Assembly (NCBI RefSeq): GCF_001639065.2
Contig: NZ_LQXO02000022.1
Location: forward strand, 124,001 to 188,000
Direction of reading: 5' to 3'
Length of the DNA: 64,000 nucleotides
Source of the DNA: Vibrio barjaei
Lineage (GTDB): Bacteria; Pseudomonadota; Gammaproteobacteria; Enterobacterales; Vibrionaceae
Shown one piece after another: positions 36,316 to 45,715 of the stretch. Positions within the stretch are counted from its first letter, which is position 1. Every line of letters starts with the position of its first letter. The position numbers and the translations under genes were made by a program. Under the pieces are notes generated by a model. It was not told the origin of the DNA, ran no database searches, and saw only the letters and a program-made list of their open reading frames with translations.

Positions 36316-37950
36316 ATGAAACACTCGCTGATAGTATTTTTGAGTTATTGTGTCGTCATGACTTCATGGGCGGAAAGTGCTTTTCCTTTAGCGCCTCCAG
36401 ATACCAGCACACCTAAAGCAACTTATGAAAGCTATCTTAAGCGGGTGACCGAGGCGAATTTGGCACTAGGGGAGGTGTATGGCGATATTGCCAATGTAAG
36501 TGTGGATCAAAAGCAGAATATCTACGCGTTGTTCGACAAAGCCTCACAGACTTTCGATCTATCCGCTATTTCCGATCTTAATCGTCATAGGGTTGCGATG
36601 GAGTCGGTAATGTTAATGAAAGAGGTTCTGGATCGTATACCGAGCTTTGAGCCGGCAATGATACCTGATTCTAAAGACGTCCAAAGTTGGACGATTCCGG
36701 ATACCAATATACAGATAGTAAAACAAGAATCCGGCAATTATCTGTTCTCTAGACAAACGGTGGCGAATCTTCATGATTACTACTCATTAGTGAAGCACTT
36801 ACCCTCGAAATTGGATTCCACGCCTGACTATTATCAATATTATTCATTGAGTGCAGGGCGATTGATTCCGCCAGCGTGGTTTTCACTTATTGACTCACTA
36901 CCTCCTTCAATGATGTCTGAAATCGCCGATCAAGCAGTATGGCAGTGGGTTGCATTCTTTTTACTAACCACTCTTCTCACTGGTTACGCGTATTTGGTTT
37001 ACAGACGAGTGCACCATGCGTTGTTGAAGCCCTCTTTGATGGCATTGGGATTGTTTGGTTATACATGGATGGCTGATTATCAACTCAATCTTACAGGTGG
37101 CCTTATGAACCTTCTCAATGTGACAGGGGAGTTGTTGTTCTGGCCTTTGATTGCACAAGTCGCTTACATCGTCGCATCCTCAAGCTGTAAGGTGTTGTTC
37201 TCTGGCAATGGTCAGGTTAGCGGCTTGAAAAAGAGCTTGAGTCAGATCACGGGCACCATTGTTGGTACCTTATGTGGGGTGGCTATTCTTGGGTTTGGTT
37301 TACATCGCTTGGGTGTTCCCGTTTATGGGATTGTGACTGGGCTAAGTCTAGGTGGTATGGCAATCGCTCTGGCGATAAAACCTACGATGGAAAACCTTAT
37401 AGGCGGGGTCATTCTATTTATGGACAAGTCTTTGTCTGTCGGCGACTTTTGTAAAGTAGGTAGCGTTTCTGGAGTGGTTGAGCAAATTGGTGTCCGTTCT
37501 ACATTGATTCGCGCTAAAGACCGAACGCAAGTCACCATAGCTAACGGCGATCTAGTGAAAATGCAAATCATCAATTTCAGCCGCAGGGACCGTTATCCAC
37601 TTCTGGTGACTCTCAATCTTCGCTATGAAACCCCAATGGAAACGATGGTGAGCCTGACCCGCGAAATCCGTTCAATGTTGGAAGCACACGAGTTGATTTT
37701 GGCATCCCCACTAAGAGTACACTTTTCTTCGTTCAGCGATTACAGTCTGGATATTGATATATTCGCCCATATTGATACCCAAGAGCGGGAAGCGTTCTTG
37801 ACCATCCAGCAAGAGTTACTGATGAAGATAAATCAGATAGTCGCTGAGCATGAAGCCAAATTTGCCCTACCATCGAATACCACGTATCTAAAATCCGACT
37901 TCCAGCTTAATAATGCCAGTCAACTCAAAGTAGCGGGTGAAAGAGACTGA
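36316..37950 (+). CDS. MscS-family mechanosensitive channel
   Basis: The 544-residue protein starts with a signal-like helix (MKHSLIVFLSYCVVMTSWAES), then a periplasmic domain of about 190 residues. Helices follow at AVWQWVAFFLLTTLLTGYAY and ITGTIVGTLCGVAILGFGL. The pore helix and beta domain signature is GLSLGGMAIALAIKPTMENL, then FMDKSLSVGDFCKVG and VEQIGVRSTLIRAKDRTQVTIANGDL. It releases osmolytes under hypo-osmotic shock. ATG 36316 is preferred over 36304 because GGA lies 7 bases before it and the signal begins there. Confidence 0.9.
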   Translation: MKHSLIVFLSYCVVMTSWAESAFPLAPPDTSTPKATYESYLKRVTEANLALGEVYGDIANVSVDQKQNIYALFDKASQTFDLSAISDLNRHRVAMESVMLMKEVLDRIPSFEPAMIPDSKDVQSWTIPDTNIQIVKQESGNYLFSRQTVANLHDYYSLVKHLPSKLDSTPDYYQYYSLSAGRLIPPAWFSLIDSLPPSMMSEIADQAVWQWVAFFLLTTLLTGYAYLVYRRVHHALLKPSLMALGLFGYTWMADYQLNLTGGLMNLLNVTGELLFWPLIAQVAYIVASSSCKVLFSGNGQVSGLKKSLSQITGTIVGTLCGVAILGFGLHRLGVPVYGIVTGLSLGGMAIALAIKPTMENLIGGVILFMDKSLSVGDFCKVGSVSGVVEQIGVRSTLIRAKDRTQVTIANGDLVKMQIINFSRRDRYPLLVTLNLRYETPMETMVSLTREIRSMLEAHELILASPLRVHFSSFSDYSLDIDIFAHIDTQEREAFLTIQQELLMKINQIVAEHEAKFALPSNTTYLKSDFQLNNASQLKVAGERD

Positions 37951-38020
37951 ATACATCGTTGATTATTCAATAGGGACGATTCCCAGTTCCTTGCTGACAT
38001 AATTTGTCCTTCAAATTGTT

Positions 38021-38051
38021 AATCAGCGCTAGCACCCTAGCGCTGATTTTG
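38021..38051 (+). terminator. Terminator of the MscS-family gene
   Basis: AATCAGCGCTAG (38021-38032), loop CACC, CTAGCGCTGATT (38037-38048), then TTG. Confidence 0.85.
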
Positions 38052-38105
38052 TTACAACAGTTCCAGAAAATTACCAACCTTAATTGATACAAAAAGGACA
38101 TGAAC

Positions 38106-38960
38106 GTGGCACAACCTATTCAGTTTGAAAAGTTCGTCGATCTAGATTTTGATTTGGCGGAATGTCCACGCTGGGACTGGCGTAATGAATCTTGGATGTG
38201 GGTCAACATCTGTGACGGAGAGCTTTGGCGTCAAAAAGACGGTGTGAACGAAAAACTTGAGTTTGGAGAACCTATTGGTTGTTTCGCTATGCATGGTGAG
38301 CAAGGGTTCATCGTAGCGCTTAAGTCAGGCATGTATCACATTAGTAATTGGGGTGCAGAAAAAACGTCTTTGGCACCATTAGTCTCTGAGTTCCCACGCA
38401 TGCGTTACAACGATGGTCGCACTGCACCAGGCGGACGCTTTGTTGCTGGCACGCGCAATGGCGCCAAGGTTGGTGACCAAGGGCAATTCCATCAGTTGCA
38501 TCTTGATGGCACGATTGAAGCGCTACCAATGTTCGCCTGGACATGCAATGGACTAGCGTTTTCACCAGATGGTCAATGGCTGTACTGGGCAGATACGGGT
38601 TCAAGTAAAGTGTATAAACACAGCTACAATGCTGAAACAGGTCAATATGGTGAACAATTAGTGCATTGTGACCTTACTGAACACAATGGTCGTCCTGATG
38701 GTGCGAGCGTGGATGCTGAAGGTAACTACTGGGTAGCTATGTATGCAGGTCAATCCGTGGTTAAAATCTCACCTGATGGCGAAGTTATTGACGTGATTGC
38801 TGTACCATCAGAAAACCCTACAATGGTCGGTTTTGGTGGTGAAGAGTTAACGGATCTTATTGTGACTTCAGCGGAAGGCAGTGATGAGAAAGGCAAGCTT
38901 CTGATTGCTAAAAACGTAGCACAAGGTCTAAAAGAAACACTAGCAGCAGTGGCGGTATAA
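38106..38960 (+). CDS. SMP-30/gluconolactonase/LRE family protein
   Basis: The 284-residue beta-propeller protein has the metal-site pieces of the family: LAECPRWDWRNESW with the first Glu near residue 18, MRYNDGRTAPGGRFVAGT near 100, WTCNGLAFSPDGQWLYWADT near 145, and NGRPDGASVDAEGNYWVAMY near 195. It probably opens a sugar lactone. An ATG at 38100 exists, but AAGGA at 38094-38098 sits 1 base before it and 7 bases before GTG 38106, so GTG is the likelier start. Confidence 0.85.
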   Translation: MAQPIQFEKFVDLDFDLAECPRWDWRNESWMWVNICDGELWRQKDGVNEKLEFGEPIGCFAMHGEQGFIVALKSGMYHISNWGAEKTSLAPLVSEFPRMRYNDGRTAPGGRFVAGTRNGAKVGDQGQFHQLHLDGTIEALPMFAWTCNGLAFSPDGQWLYWADTGSSKVYKHSYNAETGQYGEQLVHCDLTEHNGRPDGASVDAEGNYWVAMYAGQSVVKISPDGEVIDVIAVPSENPTMVGFGGEELTDLIVTSAEGSDEKGKLLIAKNVAQGLKETLAAVAV

Positions 38961-38990
38961 GCTCGCTACGGCGCATACCGAATCTGGTCA

Positions 38991-39014
38991 TAGCGGTGCA
39001 TCTGAGTGCACCGC
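38991..39014. terminator. Hairpin between convergent genes
   Basis: AGCGGTGCA (38991-38999) pairs with TGCACCGCT (39006-39014). No strong T tract on either strand. Confidence 0.6.
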
Positions 39015-39016
39015 TG

Positions 39017-39268
39017 TTAACAACTCATCGACATCTGCTGTTGACGATACGCCGCTCGATTCATGTCACTTAAATCATCTTCTGTAATATACTTTTTGGC
39101 GACCACGTTGCCAGAAACCACCAAATGAGAAATGTAATCTCGGCAACTCGTTGTGGGCATATTGCTCCACATGAAGTCCGCTTTGGTGGTATCGCTAAAG
39201 CCGATATTAAGCACGATAAACCGTTGCTTATTCCTCATATCGTATACGTTGATCTCGCACTGTTGCAT
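39017..39268 (-). CDS. Small protein of unknown function
   Basis: The 83-residue product begins MQQCEINVYDMRNKQRFIVL and ends RAAYRQQQMSMSC. GGGGG 7 bases before ATG 39268 supports this start over 39292. The middle (GFSDTTKADFMWSNMPTTSC) is not a motif I know. No signal or membrane segment. Probably a Vibrio-specific protein. Confidence 0.6.
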   Translation of the reverse strand: MQQCEINVYDMRNKQRFIVLNIGFSDTTKADFMWSNMPTTSCRDYISHLVVSGNVVAKKYITEDDLSDMNRAAYRQQQMSMSC

Positions 39269-39562
39269 ACTGCACCCCCTTGTTTTGCCCACCGTTATTC
39301 AAGGCTAACCTACTATTCTCAGTAGGGAATGCTTTTGAACATCGTGTTATTCAAAATCTCATCATTGCAACATATTCTAAATTTTGTTTAACAGTTAAGT
39401 TACACGCTACGCGTACGGTAAACTTTGAAGCAGTTCAAAGAGTTAATTTTCGAAAGGTTGGGATTCGTATTTCTGGAAGGTTGATCAAAAAAAATCACCA
39501 CTAATGTAATGATTTTGTTAATAAAAAGAGTGCTGAGACACCCTTGTCAACTTAGAGCTGAG
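39269..39562. other. Intergenic region, no feature recognised
   Basis: An AT-rich region of 294 bases between two minus-strand genes. No gene or clear motif was seen. Confidence 0.5.
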
Positions 39563-40294
39563 TTACTTTAGAATTAGGCGTGCGTTATGTGGCTGTGTCG
39601 GACGCGCATTATTCCCCATAGTGCCAGATAAGTTATCCAGAGGTGCTTGTTCAATAAACTGCGGGTCAGTCAAAACAATCCAACGTACTCCTTCGCTACA
39701 TGGTGGGGTGGTTAGTGAACCGTTGTAACGATAATAGTTATGAACTCTTGGAAGCAGTGGCTCAAGTCTTACATCAGATTCCACTTTTATTGACTGACCA
39801 TTTGCTGGAAGTGTATTCAGAAGAGCCGATAGAGCAGAGTCTTCTCGTTTCCCTATGTCGTACATAACGGCAACAACCGCGAGCTCACCATTGTCATTGG
39901 CGTGAACGAAATGCGCTTCAAGTGGGGCATGTTTACCGTTAATGGTATTCTCAGACGGCGTATGAAAGTGGAACTGTTTTAACGAGAACGTTTGTTGGTC
40001 CAGTTTCAAGGTGTTGTTGCCAGTGACATTAATTTGAATGGTATGTCCATTATTAGTAACGTTGTCAATAGCACCTGAATAGTCAAACTCAAGTGGCGTC
40101 ATCTCCGCTGCAGTAAGCGATTGTGTTTCTATGTCGATGGGGCTTTGATTTTTACCTTGGCTGCACGTGCTACTGAATGAGCCCCAGTGTGCGGGGCCGT
40201 TATCCGCGCCGTATCCCCAACTTTGCGCGACTACCGCTTGAGAGAATGGTAGCAGTGAGGTGAGAGTTAGAGCGAGTGTTATCTTATTTTTCAT
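39563..40294 (-). CDS. cah: Periplasmic alpha-carbonic anhydrase
   Basis: The 243-residue precursor has a signal peptide ending VVAQSW. The mature enzyme shows WGYGADNGPAHWG at the start, GKNQSPIDIET near residue 52, zinc ligands in LKQFHFHTPSEN near 110 (two His) and EAHFVH near 130 (third His), and SLTTPPCSEGVRW near 196. It hydrates CO2 in the periplasm. ATG 40294 is chosen because the signal starts there; the frame extends to 40369. Confidence 0.95.
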   Translation of the reverse strand: MKNKITLALTLTSLLPFSQAVVAQSWGYGADNGPAHWGSFSSTCSQGKNQSPIDIETQSLTAAEMTPLEFDYSGAIDNVTNNGHTIQINVTGNNTLKLDQQTFSLKQFHFHTPSENTINGKHAPLEAHFVHANDNGELAVVAVMYDIGKREDSALSALLNTLPANGQSIKVESDVRLEPLLPRVHNYYRYNGSLTTPPCSEGVRWIVLTDPQFIEQAPLDNLSGTMGNNARPTQPHNARLILK

Positions 40295-40418
40295 CTGATG
40301 ATTATCCTTGTCTGACGTAGAGAGTGTGAATACTCTGGCGCTAGAATAATGGATAATTTCAGAATGCAATCATTTGCATATTTAATTTGCGATTCTGCTC
40401 CAATCTTAACCCAAAAGA

Positions 40419-41609
40419 CTATGTCTTGAGCTGTCGAAATGTAAGTAAAATCATCAAACCAGCGAGCAAGATGCTAAACCCTATTGGTGCAACATCTAAG
40501 TAGGCGCTCAATGACATGATTAGGCCTGCCAATCCAAATCCGATAGTATGTCCTGTCGCAATAAGTCCACTGATTTGTCCCTGATTTTCACTATGATATT
40601 GCATTGCTTTTGCCGTGTAGGCTGGAGCCATTACAGCGTTACCTGAAGAAAGAACGATGATAGCGATTAGGTACGTGGCAATGTTATGTACCAGAAACAG
40701 TCCGTAACCGACGAGTGTGAGAGAGGCACCTAAAGTAAGCATCTGATTGACTGAGAACAGTTTTTTCTTTACGACAAACAACTGTGTCAATAACGTTGCC
40801 ACGGCACTGGTTGTCAGCAAATAACCAACCCAATCTGACCATTGTTCGGGTGTTAATTCAGGTATGCTTTGCAACAACGGCGTTAACGAGTAATGCAGTA
40901 CGCCAACGGCTGCACAGAGACAAAGTCCAATGGTGAGATAACTTTTGATACTGCCGAGAAGTGCACGACTTTTTATTTTCTTGGGACTTACTGTTGATGG
41001 TATTGAGGGTTGTAATAGGCACAGTGTCACCAGAAATAACGCGGAGGAACCGACGAAAGCGAAAGGAAGTAACGGATTTAACTTTACTAAGGCGACGGAT
41101 AGCAATGGTCCACCAATTCGGCCAACGCTAAGTGCGGCGCTGACAGAGGTAATCGCACTCAACCGATTTTCTTTCCCAACAGTTTGTATTGCCCAGTGTT
41201 GACTGGCAGGCACTAATCCTGACACCGTCAAACCATAGATTATTCTCAATGTACCCAATAACAAAATACTTGTCGTCGTTGAAATCCAATTCTGTTCTAG
41301 GGCATGGATGATCAAAGCAAAACCGATAAAGGTAACAGCAAGACCTAGCAATCCGATAGAGACTACTTTTCTAGGTCCGGATTTATCGCTCTGCTTTCCC
41401 CAGAATGGAGCGCTAGGTAGAAATAGAACACTGCCAATGGCAATTAGTATCGACCATGTGCCCAAGTCAATATCTGTAGTCATTACCAGTATCGGTAGGG
41501 AGACAAGTAGAGCATTTTGTCCGAAACCGATCAGCGAAGCGAATGTGCCAATTAGCCATAGAGTGCGGGTCGGACGTTGTTGCGCTTGAATGGTACGAGT
41601 GTCGAGCAT
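40419..41609 (-). CDS. MFS transporter, likely siderophore exporter
   Basis: The 396-residue inner membrane protein has twelve predicted helices and the MFS loop GKQSDKSGPRKVVSIG near residue 70. It diverges from the uptake operon of the aerobactin locus and shares its Fur-like region. In enteric aerobactin loci the MFS gene shiF sits next to iucA and takes part in export, so this protein most likely exports aerobactin. That role is inferred from position. The ribosome site is weak. Confidence 0.78.
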   Translation of the reverse strand: MLDTRTIQAQQRPTRTLWLIGTFASLIGFGQNALLVSLPILVMTTDIDLGTWSILIAIGSVLFLPSAPFWGKQSDKSGPRKVVSIGLLGLAVTFIGFALIIHALEQNWISTTTSILLLGTLRIIYGLTVSGLVPASQHWAIQTVGKENRLSAITSVSAALSVGRIGGPLLSVALVKLNPLLPFAFVGSSALFLVTLCLLQPSIPSTVSPKKIKSRALLGSIKSYLTIGLCLCAAVGVLHYSLTPLLQSIPELTPEQWSDWVGYLLTTSAVATLLTQLFVVKKKLFSVNQMLTLGASLTLVGYGLFLVHNIATYLIAIIVLSSGNAVMAPAYTAKAMQYHSENQGQISGLIATGHTIGFGLAGLIMSLSAYLDVAPIGFSILLAGLMILLTFRQLKT

Positions 41610-41667
41610 AGCAATGAGATTTTATAGAGTGGTGACAGATCACTCTAAAGTAATTACAATGCGTATA

Positions 41668-41690
41668 CAAATCTTTCTCATTTGCAATTA
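41668..41690. promoter_or_regulatory. Fur-like box between the exporter and the uptake operon
   Basis: On the minus strand TTGCAAATGAGAAAGATTTG agrees at about two thirds of positions with GATAATGATAATCATTATC. The site lies 37-59 bases before the ATPase gene. Confidence 0.5.
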
Positions 41691-41726
41691 TATTAATTGC
41701 TTTAATAATAAGATGCTCAATTTATT

Positions 41727-42494
41727 ATGTTTTCATTAAAGCAAGCAAGCTTCCAAATAGGCTCACTTGAAATCCTAGTCCCTTTTGATTTGGATTTTGT
41801 CGCTGGGGAAGTCACGTCGCTGTTAGGTCATAATGGTAGTGGCAAATCCAGCTTGATTAAAATGCTTAGCCGTCAGAATCAAACCGCATCAGGAGAGGTC
41901 ACTCTAGAGGGCAAAATCATTGATGAGTACTCGCCAAAAGAGTTTGCTAAGAAAGTAGCTTACCTTCCTCAACATCCACCTATCACCGATGGTGTCACAG
42001 TTCGTGAACTAGTGATGTTTGGCCGTTATCCTTGGAAAGGCGTGTTAGGCAGATATAACGCTGAAGATTATCAGCTTGTCGAAGATGCAATTAAACGTGT
42101 TGGCTTGGAACCATTCGCTGAGCGTTTTGTGAGTACGTTATCCGGTGGTGAGAGGCAGCGTGCTTGGGTTGCGATGCTATTGGCTCAACAAAGCGAATGT
42201 ATCTTGCTTGATGAACCAACCTCCGCACTCGATGTTACCCATCAATATGAGTTACTAAAACTGATTCGAGAATTAAACCAGAGCCTAGGACTGACGGTAA
42301 TTATGGTAATCCATGACGTCAATATGGCCGCAAGGTTCAGTGACCGTCTGGTGGCTCTTAAACGAGGCCGAATTGTTGTAGATGGCTCGCCAGAAGCGGT
42401 GATGAATGAAACCTCACTATCAGAAATCTACGGAATGCCTCTCTCTACCTTTACTGACCCACAAACTCAGAACGTCATCAGCTACGTTCGCTAA
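41727..42494 (+). CDS. fhuC: Ferric hydroxamate ABC transporter ATPase (FhuC-like)
   Basis: The 255-residue ATPase has Walker A LLGHNGSGKSSLIKML near residue 33, the Q-loop LPQHPP, signature STLSGGERQRAWVAMLLAQ near 138, Walker B CILLDEPTSALD near 158, and the switch His in VIHDVN. It powers import of the siderophore through the permease encoded two genes on. It is the first gene of the uptake operon. Confidence 0.92.
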   Translation: MFSLKQASFQIGSLEILVPFDLDFVAGEVTSLLGHNGSGKSSLIKMLSRQNQTASGEVTLEGKIIDEYSPKEFAKKVAYLPQHPPITDGVTVRELVMFGRYPWKGVLGRYNAEDYQLVEDAIKRVGLEPFAERFVSTLSGGERQRAWVAMLLAQQSECILLDEPTSALDVTHQYELLKLIRELNQSLGLTVIMVIHDVNMAARFSDRLVALKRGRIVVDGSPEAVMNETSLSEIYGMPLSTFTDPQTQNVISYVR

Positions 42495-42515
42495 CCCAAT
42501 CAAGGAAAGCCTACT

Positions 42516-43442
42516 GTGTTATACCGAACTCAATCAAAATTCATTCTAACTGCGCTCATAGCATTTTTGCTGAGTGTGGTGTCAACGTTGTCTATGGCAA
42601 AAACAGTTCAGCATGAACTAGGAACCGTGACATTTGAGCAAACTCCACAGCGTGTGGTGGTGCTTGATTGGGCCTTGGCTGAGTCGGCGCTAGCGCTTGG
42701 TGTGAAGCCGATTGCTGTGGCTGACGTCAAAGGTTATCAAGATTGGGTGGGGTCGCCGGCATTACCTTCAGAAACGATAGATGTCGGTTCACGCCGTGAA
42801 CCAAACCTAGAACTTATCGCTAGCTTAAAGCCTGACCTTATTCTGATGAGTGGTCATTTAGCGCCTGCTTATGAAAAACTGAAGGCTATTGCACCAACCA
42901 TTGCTATGAGTATTTACGACGAAAAACAACAACCTTACGAGAACGCTAAATCATTAGTGACTCTGTTGGGAGAGGTATTTAATAAACAAGAACAAGCCAA
43001 GTCAGTGATTGCGCAGACAGAGAAAAAGCTGGCAGATAATGGCGCTAAGGTCGCGAAGTTGAACAACGGTAAACCATTTCTAATGGTACGTTTTATTGGC
43101 GATAAACATGTTCGAGTCCATAGTACGGGTTCTCTGATGAATGACACTATTTCGGCGATGTCGCTTAAAAATAGCTGGAATGGCCCAACTAACAGTTGGG
43201 GATTTTCTTCTGCAAGTGTTGAACAGCTTGCCAAGTATCAAGACAGCAACGTGCTTATTTTTGGTCCGCTTACCCAGCAAGAGCAAGCTCAGCTTAACGC
43301 GTCTCCACTGTGGGGAGCCATGGCATTTTCACGAGAGCATCGTGTGAAAATTATTCCTAAAGTTTGGACATTCGGTAGCTTGATAGCGATGCAGAGACTT
43401 AGTGATGAAGTCGTGAATCAAGTATCAACACTTGGCCATTAA
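42516..43442 (+). CDS. fhuD: Periplasmic ferric-siderophore binding protein (FhuD-like)
   Basis: The 308-residue precursor has a signal peptide ending STLSMAKTV. The TroA/FhuD fold is visible in PQRVVVLDWALAESALALGV, GSRREPNLELIASLKPDLILMSG and FSSASVEQLAKYQDSNVLIFG. It should carry ferric aerobactin to the permease. GTG 42516 is the start, with AAGGA 9 bases upstream. It lies 21 bases after fhuC and 11 before fhuB. Confidence 0.9.
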   Translation: MLYRTQSKFILTALIAFLLSVVSTLSMAKTVQHELGTVTFEQTPQRVVVLDWALAESALALGVKPIAVADVKGYQDWVGSPALPSETIDVGSRREPNLELIASLKPDLILMSGHLAPAYEKLKAIAPTIAMSIYDEKQQPYENAKSLVTLLGEVFNKQEQAKSVIAQTEKKLADNGAKVAKLNNGKPFLMVRFIGDKHVRVHSTGSLMNDTISAMSLKNSWNGPTNSWGFSSASVEQLAKYQDSNVLIFGPLTQQEQAQLNASPLWGAMAFSREHRVKIIPKVWTFGSLIAMQRLSDEVVNQVSTLGH

Positions 43443-43453
43443 CGGGTTTGCAG

Positions 43454-45445
43454 ATGCAGTTAACAGCTACACAGCGCACTCCCTACAACGTTAAAGCTCT
43501 TGTCTCAGTGCTCCTTGGATTAGTGGCATTGATTTGGCTAGTAGATAACGCGCTACCCTACCAATTATCGGCAACAGAGTGGCAAACTTACTTTTTTCAT
43601 CGAGATGATAGTGATTACCGCCAACTGATCCTCCATTTTACCTTTTTCCCTCGCTTATCGATGGCGCTGCTATGTGGCGCCGCGTTGGCAATTGCGGGGT
43701 GCTTGATGCAGCATCTGTTGCAAAATCCGTTGGCCTCTCCAACAACACTTGGCGTGGCTGCTGGAGCAGAACTTGGTATGACGACCAGTCTGCTGTTTGG
43801 CATCGCTGGTGGCAGTGTTATTCAGTACTCCTTTGCTTTTGGTGGCGGCATGGTTGCCGCAGCGCTAGTGTTCTTGTTGACCGCTAAAAAAGGGTTCGCG
43901 CCGTTGCAAATGGTGTTGGCTGGTATGGTGGTGACCTTGTTCTTGGGGGCGACCAACATGATGTTGGTTATGCTTAATGAGCAGCAGCTAACTAGTCTGT
44001 TTGTATGGGGAGCTGGCGCGCTAGCCCAGCAAGGTTGGGACAATAGCATCACTATTTTAACTGTGTTGGGTGTGATTTTAGTGGTCGTCATGGCAATGCT
44101 ACGGCCGCTTTCTGCCTTAGAGCTAGGTAGTGAAGTTGCTGAGTCGGCTGGCGTGAATGTCGCTAGAGTGAGAGCCATCGGCCTGACGCTCGCGGTTGTC
44201 GTGACATCGGTTGTTGTGGCGACAGTAGGAGTGATTGGTTTTGTTGGTCTTGTCGCTCCCACTATTGCCAAAATGCTTGGTGCTAGACGGTTCGTGCATC
44301 GAGTGTTTGTCAGTGGTGGTGTTGGCGCATTACTGCTGTTAACCGCTGACCTGATCATTCAGCCATTCTCCGGTGTCTCAAGTGAACTATTGCCAACCGG
44401 TGCGATGACTGCATTATTTGGTGCGCCATGCCTTCTTTGGTTGCTGACTAAACACAAATTTGCGTCTAGTTTTAAGGCAGAAGAAGTTGCCAGCAAAGCA
44501 TACAATCCAAAGCCTTTTGTTCTAGTTTCTTTGATTCTTGCTGCGATATTACTCACGATAGCAAGCTGTGCGCTGTTCTTAGGGCGAACTCATTTAGGTT
44601 GGAGTGTTACAGCGGATCTTAACATTCTTAACCTCCGTCTTCCTCGTGTCCTAGGCGCAATATTTGCGGGGTGTGGATTGGCTTTAGCTGGGACCATGAT
44701 ACAACGAATCACAGTTAACCCAATGGCGAGTCCAGAGGTAATGGGTATTAGCTCTGGTGCGGCATTGGCTTTGGTGCTTTGCGCGTGGTTTGGCTTCACG
44801 CCAACAAGAGGCGAACAAATCCTTTACGGAGGAGTGGGTGCGGCACTAGTGATGATGGTGATCTTGCAGTTTAGTAAGCGCTCGAACTATGCCCCATCAC
44901 AGTTACTTCTCACGGGTATTGCTGTGAGTGCGGCGTTAGATGCCATCCTTCGAGTGGCGTTGTCATCTGGGCAAGATAATGTCCAAGCACTATTAACATG
45001 GTTGTCTGGCTCAACTTATTTAGCGAGTTACAGTGATGTGTCAGCCTTAGCCTTTGGCGTTGTTGTCTTGGGTGGTGGGACGTTTATCGCGAGTCGTTGG
45101 TTGGATATTCTTAACCTAGGGCAGGTATCTGCTGTCTCGGTTGGAGTGAATACCAAGCGTACCCGATTGTTCTTACTAGTGATGGCGTCTCTGTTGACGG
45201 CTCTGTCGACACTGGTCATTGGGCCACTCAGTTTTGTCGGACTGCTTGCCCCTCACATCGCTCGGGCGTTAGGTCAGTATAAAGCGAAGAATCAACTCAT
45301 CGTTGCTTGTTTTGTGGGGGCGATATTGATGGTATCTGCTGACTGGCTTGGTCGAACTCTTTGGTTTCCATGGCAATTTCCAGCGGGGTTAATGGCTTCT
45401 GTTGTTGGTGGTGGTTACTTCCTCCTGCTACTACGAAAGGACTAA
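43454..45445 (+). CDS. fhuB: Fused ferric hydroxamate permease (FhuB-like)
   Basis: The 663-residue inner membrane protein is a tandem fusion of two FecCD permease units, as in FhuB. Each half repeats the landmarks: LCGAALAIAGCLMQHLLQNPLASPTTLGV versus FAGCGLALAGTMIQRITVNPMASPEVMGI, and VGVIGFVGLVAPTIAKMLG versus IGPLSFVGLLAPHIARALG. Both halves are intact, giving about twenty helices. ATG 43454 follows GGG 7 bases upstream; the TTG at 43448 is less likely. A terminator follows. Confidence 0.93.
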   Translation: MQLTATQRTPYNVKALVSVLLGLVALIWLVDNALPYQLSATEWQTYFFHRDDSDYRQLILHFTFFPRLSMALLCGAALAIAGCLMQHLLQNPLASPTTLGVAAGAELGMTTSLLFGIAGGSVIQYSFAFGGGMVAAALVFLLTAKKGFAPLQMVLAGMVVTLFLGATNMMLVMLNEQQLTSLFVWGAGALAQQGWDNSITILTVLGVILVVVMAMLRPLSALELGSEVAESAGVNVARVRAIGLTLAVVVTSVVVATVGVIGFVGLVAPTIAKMLGARRFVHRVFVSGGVGALLLLTADLIIQPFSGVSSELLPTGAMTALFGAPCLLWLLTKHKFASSFKAEEVASKAYNPKPFVLVSLILAAILLTIASCALFLGRTHLGWSVTADLNILNLRLPRVLGAIFAGCGLALAGTMIQRITVNPMASPEVMGISSGAALALVLCAWFGFTPTRGEQILYGGVGAALVMMVILQFSKRSNYAPSQLLLTGIAVSAALDAILRVALSSGQDNVQALLTWLSGSTYLASYSDVSALAFGVVVLGGGTFIASRWLDILNLGQVSAVSVGVNTKRTRLFLLVMASLLTALSTLVIGPLSFVGLLAPHIARALGQYKAKNQLIVACFVGAILMVSADWLGRTLWFPWQFPAGLMASVVGGGYFLLLLRKD

Positions 45446-45475
45446 AAACACACAGCAAAGTGTGACTGGCATCAT

Positions 45476-45508
45476 AAAAATGGCACTTTTTAGTGCCATT
45501 TTTCATTT
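45476..45508 (+). terminator. Terminator of the fhuCDB operon
   Basis: AAAAATGGCACT (45476-45487), loop TTTT, AGTGCCATTTTT (45492-45503). Confidence 0.9.
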
Positions 45509-45661
45509 CTGCTTTCTGATGATTCTATCATCCTGTTCCACGTCATTTCCCCGATCTTATCCGCACACTTGTTTCTTTTCACGTTCGTCCCTTGTTAGGT
45601 GATGGCTATTTCTTCGTTTGATGCTATTTCGGTAAAGATTCAATATATTGATGTTGAGTGT

Positions 45662-45680
45662 GATAATCATTAGCATTCGC
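45662..45680 (+). promoter_or_regulatory. Fur-like box before iucA
   Basis: GATAATCATTAGCATTCGC fits three imperfect hexamers of the Fur pattern GATAATnATTATC. It lies 36 bases upstream of the iucA start. Confidence 0.75.
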
Positions 45681-45715
45681 ATTTGATTATCAGGGTTACG
45701 GAAGAGGTAAGAAAA

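Noticed and set aside
43822..44358. 178-codon minus-strand frame inside fhuB
   Set aside because: It is a shadow of the GC-rich helices of the permease; its own product is low-complexity Thr/Ala/Pro.
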